Below, in pieces: positions 33,538-41,552 of a DNA stretch of 43,752 nt. The notes beneath the pieces were generated by a model, which ran no database searches, was not told where the DNA came from, and was given only the letters and a program-made list of their open reading frames with translations. This DNA is from an uncultured Bacteroidia bacterium (GTDB lineage: Bacteria > Bacteroidota > Bacteroidia > Bacteroidales > Prolixibacteraceae). Position 1 is the first letter of the stretch. Each line of letters opens with the position of its first letter. Where the stretch lies: positions 1 to 43,752 of the forward strand of contig CAIXZH010000097.1 in NCBI GenBank assembly GCA_903923905.1, read 5' to 3'. The position numbers and the translations under genes were made by a program.

Positions 33538-33601
33538 ATTTAGGAGTCACCGGGTGAGTGTCCATGATCTGAACACTCACCCGATGAATCGCTCCCTAAA
33601 T
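33538..33601. terminator. Long hairpin, copy B of the repeated element
   Basis: CGGGTGAGTGT pairs perfectly with ACACTCACCCG, with an 11-base loop that includes GATCTGA; outer arms ATTTAGG and CCTAAAT extend the structure with internal bulges. It is 22-85 bases beyond the stop codon of the uncharacterised helical gene at 33623. The core (about 43 bases) matches the hairpin at 19039-19079 at roughly three quarters of positions, in the same orientation relative to the preceding gene. Confidence 0.7.
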
Positions 33602-33622
33602 TAAATTTACCTTGATATTAAA

Positions 33623-34354
33623 TTATTGCGCCTTATCCATTAGGGCAGGGGCAGGAGTGGGGGCTGGTGCAGGTGCCGGAACGGAGCCGTCGCTAAGCAA
33701 AAAGAGGTTGTAGCGGACTGCATCGTTCTGAAACAGTAACTTGGCACATTGGCATACCAGTGACATCTTTGACCAAACCAGATTCAGGGCATTGATCCGT
33801 TTATTGGCTTCGAGAGTACGCGTCTTTTTTGCATTTTGCTGGACAATCTCCTGGTTAATTATGCTCTCAGCCTGGGTTAATAAGGCATTGATCTCCGATT
33901 CTTTCATCCCCTGTGCCATAAGTGCCTGTTTATTTTCGGGTAGAGAGGCATGGGTATAGGCAGTTTTTAGTAATACCGGCAACTTTAACTGATTGGTATG
34001 AGCCGAGTCGTACTGCGATTGTCCCATTAACTTAAGGATGGCCGCATTACCCGGGAAAGCAAGCTGGGTATAAAGAATCAGTGTCTGATACAGGTTTCTC
34101 CCATTTTCCATCAGATTCATCAGGGCAACTGTTTCGGCCGATTGGTTTGAAACAGATACATAATCGGGTGGGATGCTCCGGGCTGTAGCTGTGGCTGTCG
34201 CCCAGTCCGCCGCAAAGGGATCGGCAAATTGGGGGAAACGTTCAATAAACACATTTTTGTTCTCCTGGAATGAAGCCAGTTTAAGGTCTGACTGCTGCAA
34301 AACCTCCTCATCCGTTCTGCTGAAGATGCGCAATACCTCTTCGGGATGTCTCAT
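33623..34354 (-). CDS. Uncharacterised helical protein with Pro-Ala tail
   Basis: A 243-residue, mainly alpha-helical cytoplasmic protein without signal or membrane segment. Segments such as QNKNVF(I)ERFPQFADPFAADW, ENGRNLYQTLILYTQLAFPG and EANKRINALNLVWSKMSLVC suggest a four-helix-bundle-like fold. It ends in a low-complexity PAPAPAPTPAPA tail before LMDKAQ. I recognise no family. Proteins of this kind with Pro/Ala tails occur in Bacteroidota, sometimes with tail-length variation. It is monocistronic and followed by the repeated hairpin element. Confidence 0.7.
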   Translation of the reverse strand: MRHPEEVLRIFSRTDEEVLQQSDLKLASFQENKNVFIERFPQFADPFAADWATATATARSIPPDYVSVSNQSAETVALMNLMENGRNLYQTLILYTQLAFPGNAAILKLMGQSQYDSAHTNQLKLPVLLKTAYTHASLPENKQALMAQGMKESEINALLTQAESIINQEIVQQNAKKTRTLEANKRINALNLVWSKMSLVCQCAKLLFQNDAVRYNLFLLSDGSVPAPAPAPTPAPALMDKAQ

Positions 34355-34380
34355 GTCAATTCAATTTAAGTAAATAAAAA

Positions 34381-34776
34381 ATGCTGAATATTATGCAGTT
34401 ACGACATTGCATGAGTAAATATACAGAAAATCAGAGAATAATGTATTTTATTTGGAAAATAAAATACATGCTGAATATTATTTTAAATTCCTTTGGTATT
34501 TTTTGGAGTATCCTTTTGCAGAAAATAGGTGGTTCCTTTGAAGGTTTGCTATCCCATATCAATGGTTTAGTTTGCCGCCCTGAAGAAGCTGTCCGCCATT
34601 TCGAAGATTTTTTCCGCCATTTCGAAGCGCCGGTTCGCCGGTCCGATGAAGCGTTCCGGCCCATTGAAGATCTTTTCCTCCACATTGAAGATGTTTTCCT
34701 CCGCATTGAAGTAATCCTCCGGCATATCGAAGCAGTTTCCGACCCGGGAAAATTGGTTCGAAATGGGGGAGATTAA
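34381..34776 (+). CDS. Doubtful heptad-repeat membrane protein
   Basis: This 131-codon frame has a hydrophobic N-terminal segment (about 20-48) and a C-terminal array of ten 7-residue units such as RHFEDFF, RHFEAPV, LHIEDVF, LRIEVIL. Hydrophobic residues stay at unit positions 3 and 7, and a Glu at 4 in most, so the units could form an amphipathic helix. Against it being a gene: the opposite strand is open too (a 91-codon basic SS.WR repeat), no homology is recognised, and no ribosome binding site is clear. It may be merely a tandem-repeat DNA element. Confidence 0.3.
   Translation: MLNIMQLRHCMSKYTENQRIMYFIWKIKYMLNIILNSFGIFWSILLQKIGGSFEGLLSHINGLVCRPEEAVRHFEDFFRHFEAPVRRSDEAFRPIEDLFLHIEDVFLRIEVILRHIEAVSDPGKLVRNGGD
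34531..34740. repeat. 21-bp tandem repeat array (ten degenerate units)
   Basis: Ten consecutive 21-base units; the best are CGCCATTTCGAAGATTTTTTC-like variants in 34594-34740. The centre word [AT]T[TC]GAAG recurs every 21 bases. Unit length equals seven codons, so frames on both strands remain open through the array. Units differ by 5-10 bases, so the array is old or has diverged under selection. Confidence 0.85.
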
Positions 34777-35064
34777 ATCTTATTCAACTTTTTATTCTCT
34801 TTTGCTGGAGGTAAAAAATTTTCTCCTGGCACCACTTTTTTCCCAGTTTTATTTTCAAGAGCCAATCTTGCATCTTTGGCAATTTTGCCACCTTTTTTTC
34901 CGGCTTTTGCATTTTCGGTCAGCCCTTCGCGAGCCCTTTCAATACTTTGCTCAGGATCTCCGATCTCCTGTATTCGCTCATAACCAACTTTCGCAAGCCA
35001 TTGTTTGAAAAGCTCTGCCCTACAATATCTACCAATGAAAAATACCATGTTTCTGTTTTTTCAT
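34773..35064 (-). pseudogene. Relic of a Bro-N / phage-antirepressor-type gene
   Basis: From the ATG at 35064 the minus strand reads MKKQKHGIFSLVDIVG, like the beginning of a Bro-N domain (HWYFSVVDVVG). In another frame, joined directly, it continues AELFKQWLAKVGYERIQEIG and DPEQSIERAREG, the middle helices of these proteins, then jumps to KAGKKGGKIAKDARLALENK and TGKKVVPGENFLP, their usual C-terminus. Most of the DNA-binding and central part (well over 100 residues expected between these blocks) is missing and the frame changes at about 35015-35025. The 91-codon frame from 35048 may still be translated but is not the intact protein. A prophage or mobile-element origin is likely. Confidence 0.7.
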
Positions 35065-35247
35065 CCCAGTGACTTCTTATTTTGTTCTCTTCAAATTATT
35101 TAATATTGTCCATAATTATTTCATTCTAAGATTAAAATACTTTGCTGTTGGATTCAGTATAATTTATGAATTGCCAGTTTGTTCGTTCATATTTGTAGGT
35201 TTTCATAAAATTGCTGAAAAAGGATAAATCAATCAATTGGGTCTCAC

Positions 35248-35994
35248 CTATCTAAATTCTCTCCAGTCAAGATTTTTGCATAATCCGGATAAATCTGGAA
35301 ATAATGAAAAATAATTAAAGCCCATGCTATCAAGCTCATTTAAAATTTCAGTTCTTAAAGAATTTGGGATAATAAATTTTGCCAGCTGGTATTCAAACTC
35401 TTCGAGTTCATCCATTGCATCTAAAATATTAGGTTCAGGAAGAAGTCCAGTTCCACCATCACCAAATAATTGAATATTCCAAACTGCCAACCATGATTGC
35501 TGGGCAATTATTCGTGCATCTTCATTCCGGGGTTTAAATACTTTAATGAATCTGCGGTGGAAAGGACTATCTTTTTCTATATCAACAGGAAAATCGTCTT
35601 CGACTATTAAACCCCAAACTATTCTGTCACTATTGTTATTTTTTTCAGATTCAAAAGCAAACCACAATGCTATAAGTGAATTACTTGTCCAATCAAGTAA
35701 TCTTGTTGGCAATCCAAAATGTTGGGCTAAGGCTAAAAGATCCCAGTCATTATAATCTGTTATTCTACTATCGAATTGTAATGAAAGCTCCCTAAACTCC
35801 TTTAGAATCTTTCTCTCAATATCATAATACTCATCCAGTCTTTTCTTTTCCAATACAGTTCTTATCAACCTTGGAAAAAGTGGCCAGATTTCTTTTTGTC
35901 CCCGAAAAAGAATAATTTTTTCATCCTCGTTATTAAAATCAGTAATGCTTTTGAATTCTTCAAATGATTTGATATTAAATACTTTTGTATTCAT
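35248..35994 (-). CDS. FRG-domain protein
   Basis: The 248-residue protein has an FRG domain (PF08867), named for the Phe-Arg-Gly motif, here F30-R31-G32-Q33 (IILFRGQKEIWPLFP), with the second hallmark QHFGLPTRLLDWTSNSLIAL (91-110). FRG proteins are of unknown biochemical function and often sit in phage-defence or mobile gene contexts. It lies at the tail of the type I restriction operon on the same strand, 11 bases after a short AAA-like fragment. Its codon usage looks more AT-rich than the core genes, consistent with transfer. No catalytic activity can be assigned. Confidence 0.85.
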   Translation of the reverse strand: MNTKVFNIKSFEEFKSITDFNNEDEKIILFRGQKEIWPLFPRLIRTVLEKKRLDEYYDIERKILKEFRELSLQFDSRITDYNDWDLLALAQHFGLPTRLLDWTSNSLIALWFAFESEKNNNSDRIVWGLIVEDDFPVDIEKDSPFHRRFIKVFKPRNEDARIIAQQSWLAVWNIQLFGDGGTGLLPEPNILDAMDELEEFEYQLAKFIIPNSLRTEILNELDSMGFNYFSLFPDLSGLCKNLDWREFR

Positions 35995-36005
35995 AAGTTT
36001 ATCAT

Positions 36006-36155
36006 TTACACGAAATTCCGGTTATTCCTAAATGTCTCATATTTTTTCAATTGCCGTTCGGAGATTGATGGGGGAAACTTACTGATTGCTTTCTCAAAAT
36101 GTTTTTGATAAATATTTGACCTCTCTTTTAATGCTTTGCGTGAAGCTTCATTCAC
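36006..36155 (-). pseudogene. Short fragment like the C-terminus of a CDC48-type AAA ATPase
   Basis: A 49-codon frame from a GTG at 36155 to a TAA at 36008-36006 reads NEASRKALKERSNIYQKHFE and KAISKFPPSISERQLKKYET. The pattern HFE.A..K..PS.S...L.KYE.F is that of the last helices of CDC48/VAT-type AAA ATPases. A stop codon (TAG) lies just upstream of the GTG, so nothing longer exists. It is squeezed between hsdR (18 bases away) and the FRG gene (11 bases away). The most likely reading is the tail of a deleted ATPase gene; a real small protein is possible. Confidence 0.45.
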
Positions 36156-36173
36156 TAAAAACTAATTAGCTAT

Positions 36174-39128
36174 TTACGCCGATTGTGCTTTACATTGACT
36201 TATCACTGATTGAACGATATATTCGATGATTCCACCGGGACTCACATATGGATCTAAGTTCAATCTCTCATCCCAGCTGTGGTCTAAATAGTAATTAATA
36301 ATACGCTGTTTCAATATTTTTCGGTAGGTATCCATAAACAGGTTGTTATCAAGATGATTAACGATCAGGTTGATCACATTATTATCTTTTGTTAGTTCTT
36401 CAATAACTGCATTGATTAGAATTGCCTCTTCATCTGTGATTTTAAAGTTTGTCCGCAACTCCTCCAGGACTTCGGCAATTGTAGCTTTAGGGGGTTTGGT
36501 TCCTGTTCCGCCCTTTCTTCCTCCGGGTGGCACAGGTGGTTCGGCAACATTTGAATTTGAAATTACTCCTTTATATCTGACCGTGCTTTTTTCTAAGGTC
36601 AGATTTTTAAGGTGATCTTTCAGCGATGACTGAGACCCTTTCTTTATAAGTTTGTCAGCAATCACCTCTGCAAACAGTGCAAAGCGAATTATTGGAGTCG
36701 GCAACTGAAAAAACAGCGACGTGAAATAAAAGTCGGAGACAAACCTGTTTAGAAAACTCACGATCTCTTTTTGAGTCTCTTTTTCTTTGATCTGTTCTTT
36801 AAATTTTAACCGGTATGCATTTGAAAGCGACATGAGGTCTGCATCTTTTGCCGGATTAACCGCAGCCTCTGCTATTAGTTTTGTATAGGCATCAATCTCA
36901 TTTTCATCGAATAACCGACTATTTAAGAACTCATTATAACGGGTTTCCAATATATGAGGATTAGGTTCCTGAGGTTGATACAGGTTGCCATGCCTGTAAC
37001 GTCTGAAAGCATCAAATATTTTATCTGCCGAATTTGTAAAATCAAGAACCATTGGCATATCCTTTCCAAAGCAGTTTCTGTTCAAACGCGAAATGGTCTG
37101 AACTGCATTAAGGTCTCTGACAGTCTTATCCAAAAACATCGCCACCAGTTTTGGCTGATCAAAACCTGTCTGAAATTTGAACGCGACAACAATTATTCTG
37201 TAATCATCATTCTTGTCAAATACATCTTCTATCTTATTCCCGCCATGTAAAGTGTTAAGCTCATTAAGGGTCTCTTCTTTAATTTCATTACCCTGTTCAT
37301 CGGTGAAATCCGAGAAGGCGAACAATATTTTATAGGGAAGGTTTCGCCTGGCAATTTTTTCTTTGAGCGCTTCAAAATATAGCAAACCGGCAGCCCTTGA
37401 CGAAGCAACTACCATCGCTTTGCCTGTTCCATTGATGGTCTCTTTTACTTTTTCTTCAAAGTATTTCAAGATCACTTCACTTTTGTACTGGATTAATTCA
37501 GGATCGCGGAACGCAATATCGCGTAAGGCTTTATGGATTAATCCGGCGGGATATTCTTCGTCGTCAGGGATAAGCGCTTTGCTTTTAAGATTGTATATCG
37601 TTTGATAACTGATTATATTATTGGCGACATCCAGAATATACCGCTCTTTTAAAGCTTCCTCCTCTGTATATTCGTCAAAAGGTTCGCCAAAATAATCGAT
37701 TGTCGATTGCCTGGGGGTAGCGGTGAATGCGACGAAAATCTGATTTGAAATATTTATCTTTTTAGCTACTTCAATGATTTCATCTTCCTCCGTTGGTAAA
37801 TCTTCGTAATCGGGCTGATCGGGGTCGGTGAAAACAGCTTTTACATTACCTGCCATTTTTTTGTCCTGACTTCGGTGGGCTTCATCGATTATAAAAGCAA
37901 TCTTCAGGTATTTGAGACCTTTATCTTCATTAATTATTTCCTGTATGTAACTGAATTTTTGTATTGTCGAAACAATAATGCTTTTGCGATGCCGAATAAA
38001 TCTTTTCAACTTTCCTGAATCATCGGAGAGTCCAATGATCTCTTTGAGATGGACAAATTTAGCCAAATCTTTTCTGATGTTTTCATCCAGGCTTCTGCGG
38101 TCGGTCAGCACAATTACCATATCAACAATTTTTTGACTGGAAGCTGAATACAAGCTATTCAACCGTTCAGCAAGCCAACTGATTGTTAGTGTTTTTCCTG
38201 ACCCTGCCGAATGGTTAATCAGGTACTTTTTCCCAAGTGATTTTACTTCATCGTAATGATTTGTAATATCCCGGGCTAATTTATGATTGCTTCGTAACTG
38301 ATGGTACCGGGGAAATATCGTTCTTTCTGGATTTATCACCTTGAAACCTTCATCTGTTATTTCGATGTTTTCCGGAACATAAAGTAAAAAGAAACTTAAA
38401 TATTCGAGCACCCAATCTTTACTCAATACATGCTTATATAAATATTCAACCGGATATTCTCCCTTATTTTCAGTGGAATTGGTAAGCCCTTCATTGAATG
38501 GAATAAAGTTATATTCGGCAAAAGGATTTGTGGCAATCCTCACTTCGCTGGTATCGGCCGCTATATGCAGGAAGGGTAATGAGAAAATCAGGTTGTCGGC
38601 TGGCCTTTTAACGTACTGTTCAATGGCATCGTAAATATTTTGTCCTTCGTCTTCATGCTTAACTTCCAGGGTGATCACAGGCAAACCATTTAAAAACAAA
38701 ACAATATCGATGCTTTTTTGTGTGTCGGCACAAAAATGGTACTGCTGCTTTAAAGAAAAAATATTTTTACGATAAAGATCCAGTGAACGCTCGCTGATCC
38801 CACTGCGCGGTTTTGGGTAATAGAGGTCAAATTGTATTCCGCGTACATCCAAACCATTTCGGATAATTACCCATAGTGGTTTGTGTTGAATTTCCTCCTT
38901 TAATGCCTTAACTATTTCACGATCTGCATCCGCGCCATAATTTTCTTTGAGATTGGTGTATTTCGTTGATTGCGTTAATGCTATAAACGAGAGAAGATGG
39001 GAATTGATCAGATGATATTCTGTATCGGTACAATCGACAGCTGTGAGTTTTTGATAGTTGTGTTTTTGTTCATCGGTAAGGTAACCGGCAATATGATTCT
39101 CGAATATTTTCTCTTTATCGCTCTTCAT
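36174..39128 (-). CDS. hsdR: Type I restriction endonuclease subunit R
   Basis: The 984-residue motor and nuclease subunit. The N-terminal PD-(D/E)xK nuclease is seen as Asp141 and E155-V-K157 (SIDIVLFLNGLPVITLEVKH). The helicase core follows: Walker A AGSGKT at 308-313 (INHSAGSGKTLTISWLAERL), DEAH at 415-418 (AFIIDEAHRSQ), FVAFTATPRQST, and IIVVAFKFQTGFDQP with TISRLNRN (motif VI-like). The C-terminal region for complex assembly is present, including a Pro/Gly-rich linker PPVPPGGRKGGTGTKPP. The ATG at 39128 (MKSDKEKIFENH) is preferred over 39179: it lies at the normal family start and overlaps the PDDEXK gene by 14 bases. It depends on HsdM and HsdS. Confidence 0.93.
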   Translation of the reverse strand: MKSDKEKIFENHIAGYLTDEQKHNYQKLTAVDCTDTEYHLINSHLLSFIALTQSTKYTNLKENYGADADREIVKALKEEIQHKPLWVIIRNGLDVRGIQFDLYYPKPRSGISERSLDLYRKNIFSLKQQYHFCADTQKSIDIVLFLNGLPVITLEVKHEDEGQNIYDAIEQYVKRPADNLIFSLPFLHIAADTSEVRIATNPFAEYNFIPFNEGLTNSTENKGEYPVEYLYKHVLSKDWVLEYLSFFLLYVPENIEITDEGFKVINPERTIFPRYHQLRSNHKLARDITNHYDEVKSLGKKYLINHSAGSGKTLTISWLAERLNSLYSASSQKIVDMVIVLTDRRSLDENIRKDLAKFVHLKEIIGLSDDSGKLKRFIRHRKSIIVSTIQKFSYIQEIINEDKGLKYLKIAFIIDEAHRSQDKKMAGNVKAVFTDPDQPDYEDLPTEEDEIIEVAKKINISNQIFVAFTATPRQSTIDYFGEPFDEYTEEEALKERYILDVANNIISYQTIYNLKSKALIPDDEEYPAGLIHKALRDIAFRDPELIQYKSEVILKYFEEKVKETINGTGKAMVVASSRAAGLLYFEALKEKIARRNLPYKILFAFSDFTDEQGNEIKEETLNELNTLHGGNKIEDVFDKNDDYRIIVVAFKFQTGFDQPKLVAMFLDKTVRDLNAVQTISRLNRNCFGKDMPMVLDFTNSADKIFDAFRRYRHGNLYQPQEPNPHILETRYNEFLNSRLFDENEIDAYTKLIAEAAVNPAKDADLMSLSNAYRLKFKEQIKEKETQKEIVSFLNRFVSDFYFTSLFFQLPTPIIRFALFAEVIADKLIKKGSQSSLKDHLKNLTLEKSTVRYKGVISNSNVAEPPVPPGGRKGGTGTKPPKATIAEVLEELRTNFKITDEEAILINAVIEELTKDNNVINLIVNHLDNNLFMDTYRKILKQRIINYYLDHSWDERLNLDPYVSPGGIIEYIVQSVISQCKAQSA

Positions 39129-40203
39129 CAGTATAGGTTTTTTTGTCCAGGTTAGTACGCGCAATGATAATTGCTTCATGTAGTTTCTTTTGAAGCAACT
39201 CCAGCGAAGGTAAGGTTGTATAATAGGTTGCCACTTTAATATTGCTGTTTTTCAGGCCAAGCAATTCAATATGTTCACTCTTAAAATCAGAGCAAAGGAT
39301 TAATCCCACAGGGCTGTTTTCCCCTTCCATTTTTTCATATTTTTCGAGCCAGCTCAGATACAATTCCATTTGTCCCTTGTATCCGGCTTTGAAACGATCC
39401 AGTTTCAGGTCGATAGCTACCAGACATTTTAGTTTCCGGTGATAAAAAAGCAAGTCAATGCTATAATCATCATCATCGATGGTGATCCGTTTTTGTCTTG
39501 CCAGAAATGCAAAATCTGATCCCATCTCAAGAATAAACCGCTGGATCTCTGTTATGATGGCCGATTCCAGATCTTTTTCAGAATAGGTATCTTTTAAACC
39601 AAGAAAGTCAAGAAAATAGGGATCACGGAAGACCAGATCGGGAGATAGTTTTTGTTCATCTCTTAAAAGCTGCAAATCATGACGGATGGTTTCTTCAGGC
39701 TTTTTGGAGATGGCTGTTCGTTCGAAAAGCATTGAACCAATGCGGTCTCTTAACTGCCGAACGCTCCACCTTTCAATCTTGCACATTTCAAGATAAAAGC
39801 TGCGTTGCAATTCATCTTTAATATTGATTATCTCGATGAAGTGACTCCAGCTAAAATGGTGCGACAGTGTCGCACTAATTTCATTGAAGTCAAATATTTC
39901 TGCAAACAGTCTCATTCTGATCAAGGCTGTCCTGGTATATCCCTTTCCGAAGGTTTCAGTCAATTGGTGCGACAGTGAGACAATAACCCGCTCACCATAG
40001 TCTGCCCTTTTAAATTGCAGTATTTCCTGATGGATAAGATGACCGATCTGCCAGTAGAGGAGAGTAAGTTCACGATTAAAAGCGCCGGCAACTCTGGCTT
40101 TGCTAATTTCAATCAGGGAGCTTACCTTCGTAAACAAATCCAGCGGTTCCATTTTTGGATCCACAGGTATCGGTTTATTCTCTGATAATTTTTTCTGCTC
40201 CAT
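39115..40203 (-). CDS. YhcG-type DUF1016 PD-(D/E)xK nuclease-domain protein
   Basis: A 362-residue protein of the YhcG/DUF1016 family. The N-terminal winged-helix-like part (about 20-160) includes NRELTLLYWQIGHLIHQEIL and SWSHFIEIINIKDELQRSFY. The C-terminal nuclease fold has the likely motif Asp250 (DDDDYSIDLLFYHRKLKCLV) and D265-L-K267 (VAIDLKLDRFKAGYKGQMEL). It is often found within or beside type I restriction operons of Bacteroidota, as here between hsdS (86 bases) and hsdR (overlap). Its contribution, such as DNA cleavage or branch resolution, is not known. Confidence 0.88.
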   Translation of the reverse strand: MEQKKLSENKPIPVDPKMEPLDLFTKVSSLIEISKARVAGAFNRELTLLYWQIGHLIHQEILQFKRADYGERVIVSLSHQLTETFGKGYTRTALIRMRLFAEIFDFNEISATLSHHFSWSHFIEIINIKDELQRSFYLEMCKIERWSVRQLRDRIGSMLFERTAISKKPEETIRHDLQLLRDEQKLSPDLVFRDPYFLDFLGLKDTYSEKDLESAIITEIQRFILEMGSDFAFLARQKRITIDDDDYSIDLLFYHRKLKCLVAIDLKLDRFKAGYKGQMELYLSWLEKYEKMEGENSPVGLILCSDFKSEHIELLGLKNSNIKVATYYTTLPSLELLQKKLHEAIIIARTNLDKKTYTDEER

Positions 40204-40289
40204 TTAATAAGGATTAAACGATTCTAAATTAAAAGAATAAAAAGATCTCCGTTTGCCGGCACAGTGCCAGTAAATTCAACCACCCAGAC

Positions 40290-41552
40290 TCAGACCACCT
40301 GTTTCTTGCCCGTTACCACCTCATGGATCAAACTCTTTTTATAGGCTAACAGAATTTCAATTTGCTTTTCAATTTTATTTTGAACTGATACATTTTTTTC
40401 TGAATACCTCTGAATGAAGTTGGAAATTTCTATTTGTTCTGAAAGTGGTGGTACTACAAAGTACAGATTTTTAATTTTTTCTACTGATAATCCTGGTTGT
40501 GCGGCTGAGTTTGAATATTGGTTTAAGTTCATTGTTCTCAAAATTTCACCAAGCCAGATTGAAGATATTTTTTTTATTGGTGTTGCAACGACTGCATGTT
40601 CAGAAGCCCAGAATCTTCCAGATGCATAATTAATATTTCCACATAATGCACCTTGTCTACCGATTAAAACAAAATTGCCTTCATGCGTGTAATTTGAGAA
40701 GTATCCTCTTAAACCGTTACCGCCATATACCGGAAATTGTTCATCTTCAGTGATTTGTTCCGAAGTAATATTGTTGCCACTCTGTAAATGAACTATATCT
40801 TTTATCCTTCTCTTTTTCCAATGATCTGGTACGTAATCAAACAATTCTATCCCGCATTCTTTGAGTTTCACGTTGGTATTCAATCCTTTTGTAATAACAT
40901 CAAGGATTATACTTTTTAACTGTTGCTGCAAGTTATCAATCTGTTGGCGCTTTATCTCAAGAACGCGGTCCAGTTCAGAACAGGCTTTATCCAGATATTT
41001 AGAAATTGCATTTTGCTCCGTTTTCGGGGGGAGCGTAACTTTAGTGTTGAGATAGTATTTGGAATTTATATTTTGAATGCCAGTAGTTTGCTGAACATAT
41101 GGGTGATTCAAGTTCTGATTGTAGAGGTCGTGAAAAACATAATTCATAAAATGGTTATTCAATTTTAAGTCAAATTCTATTTTAGCAATAAAGTTTGATG
41201 TAATTGCTTCATAAGTTAAATTTCTTGCTTCGGCAACTCTGCCAACCAATTGTTTTTCACCCCCACCAGATTTTTCCAGCAAAAGACATCTATCATTAAT
41301 TAACCGATTTGGAATTTTAGATTCCTTTATTCTTCGAATTGTTAAGTTATCATAACTTAAATAAATATCATTAAAGTCTGATACTCTCAGTACTATGATA
41401 TCTTTACTTTCTGTATTATCATCATTATCTATATCGCTACCCCATTCTCCACCAACCACATTTTCAACTCTCTGATTAATTCGCAATATTTTCCAATGTT
41501 TTGGGTATTCACCAATCCACTCGATGCCGCTATATTTATATTCGTACTTCAT
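40290..41552 (-). CDS. hsdS: Type I restriction specificity subunit S
   Basis: The 420-residue subunit carries two target recognition domains, each followed by a coiled coil. TRD1 is about 1-185 (YSGIEWIGEYPKHWKILRIN). The central conserved region is about 186-235 (EQNAISKYLDKACSELDRVL and IKRQQIDNLQQQLKS). TRD2 is about 236-370 (FDYVPDHWKKRRIKDIV, then LQSGNNITSEQITEDEQFP), and the distal conserved region is about 375-420. The bipartite DNA sequence it recognises cannot be read from the sequence. Its ATG follows the hsdM stop with no gap, so the two are translated together and made in fixed proportion. Confidence 0.93.
   Translation of the reverse strand: MKYEYKYSGIEWIGEYPKHWKILRINQRVENVVGGEWGSDIDNDDNTESKDIIVLRVSDFNDIYLSYDNLTIRRIKESKIPNRLINDRCLLLEKSGGGEKQLVGRVAEARNLTYEAITSNFIAKIEFDLKLNNHFMNYVFHDLYNQNLNHPYVQQTTGIQNINSKYYLNTKVTLPPKTEQNAISKYLDKACSELDRVLEIKRQQIDNLQQQLKSIILDVITKGLNTNVKLKECGIELFDYVPDHWKKRRIKDIVHLQSGNNITSEQITEDEQFPVYGGNGLRGYFSNYTHEGNFVLIGRQGALCGNINYASGRFWASEHAVVATPIKKISSIWLGEILRTMNLNQYSNSAAQPGLSVEKIKNLYFVVPPLSEQIEISNFIQRYSEKNVSVQNKIEKQIEILLAYKKSLIHEVVTGKKQVV

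Noticed and set aside
34763-35008. A plus-strand frame of 81 codons
   Set aside because: It is antisense to the Bro-N-type relic and has no coding features of its own.
39115-39179. Longer hsdR start at 39179
   Set aside because: It would lie well inside the nuclease gene and add residues not typical of HsdR; the ATG at 39128 matches the family start.
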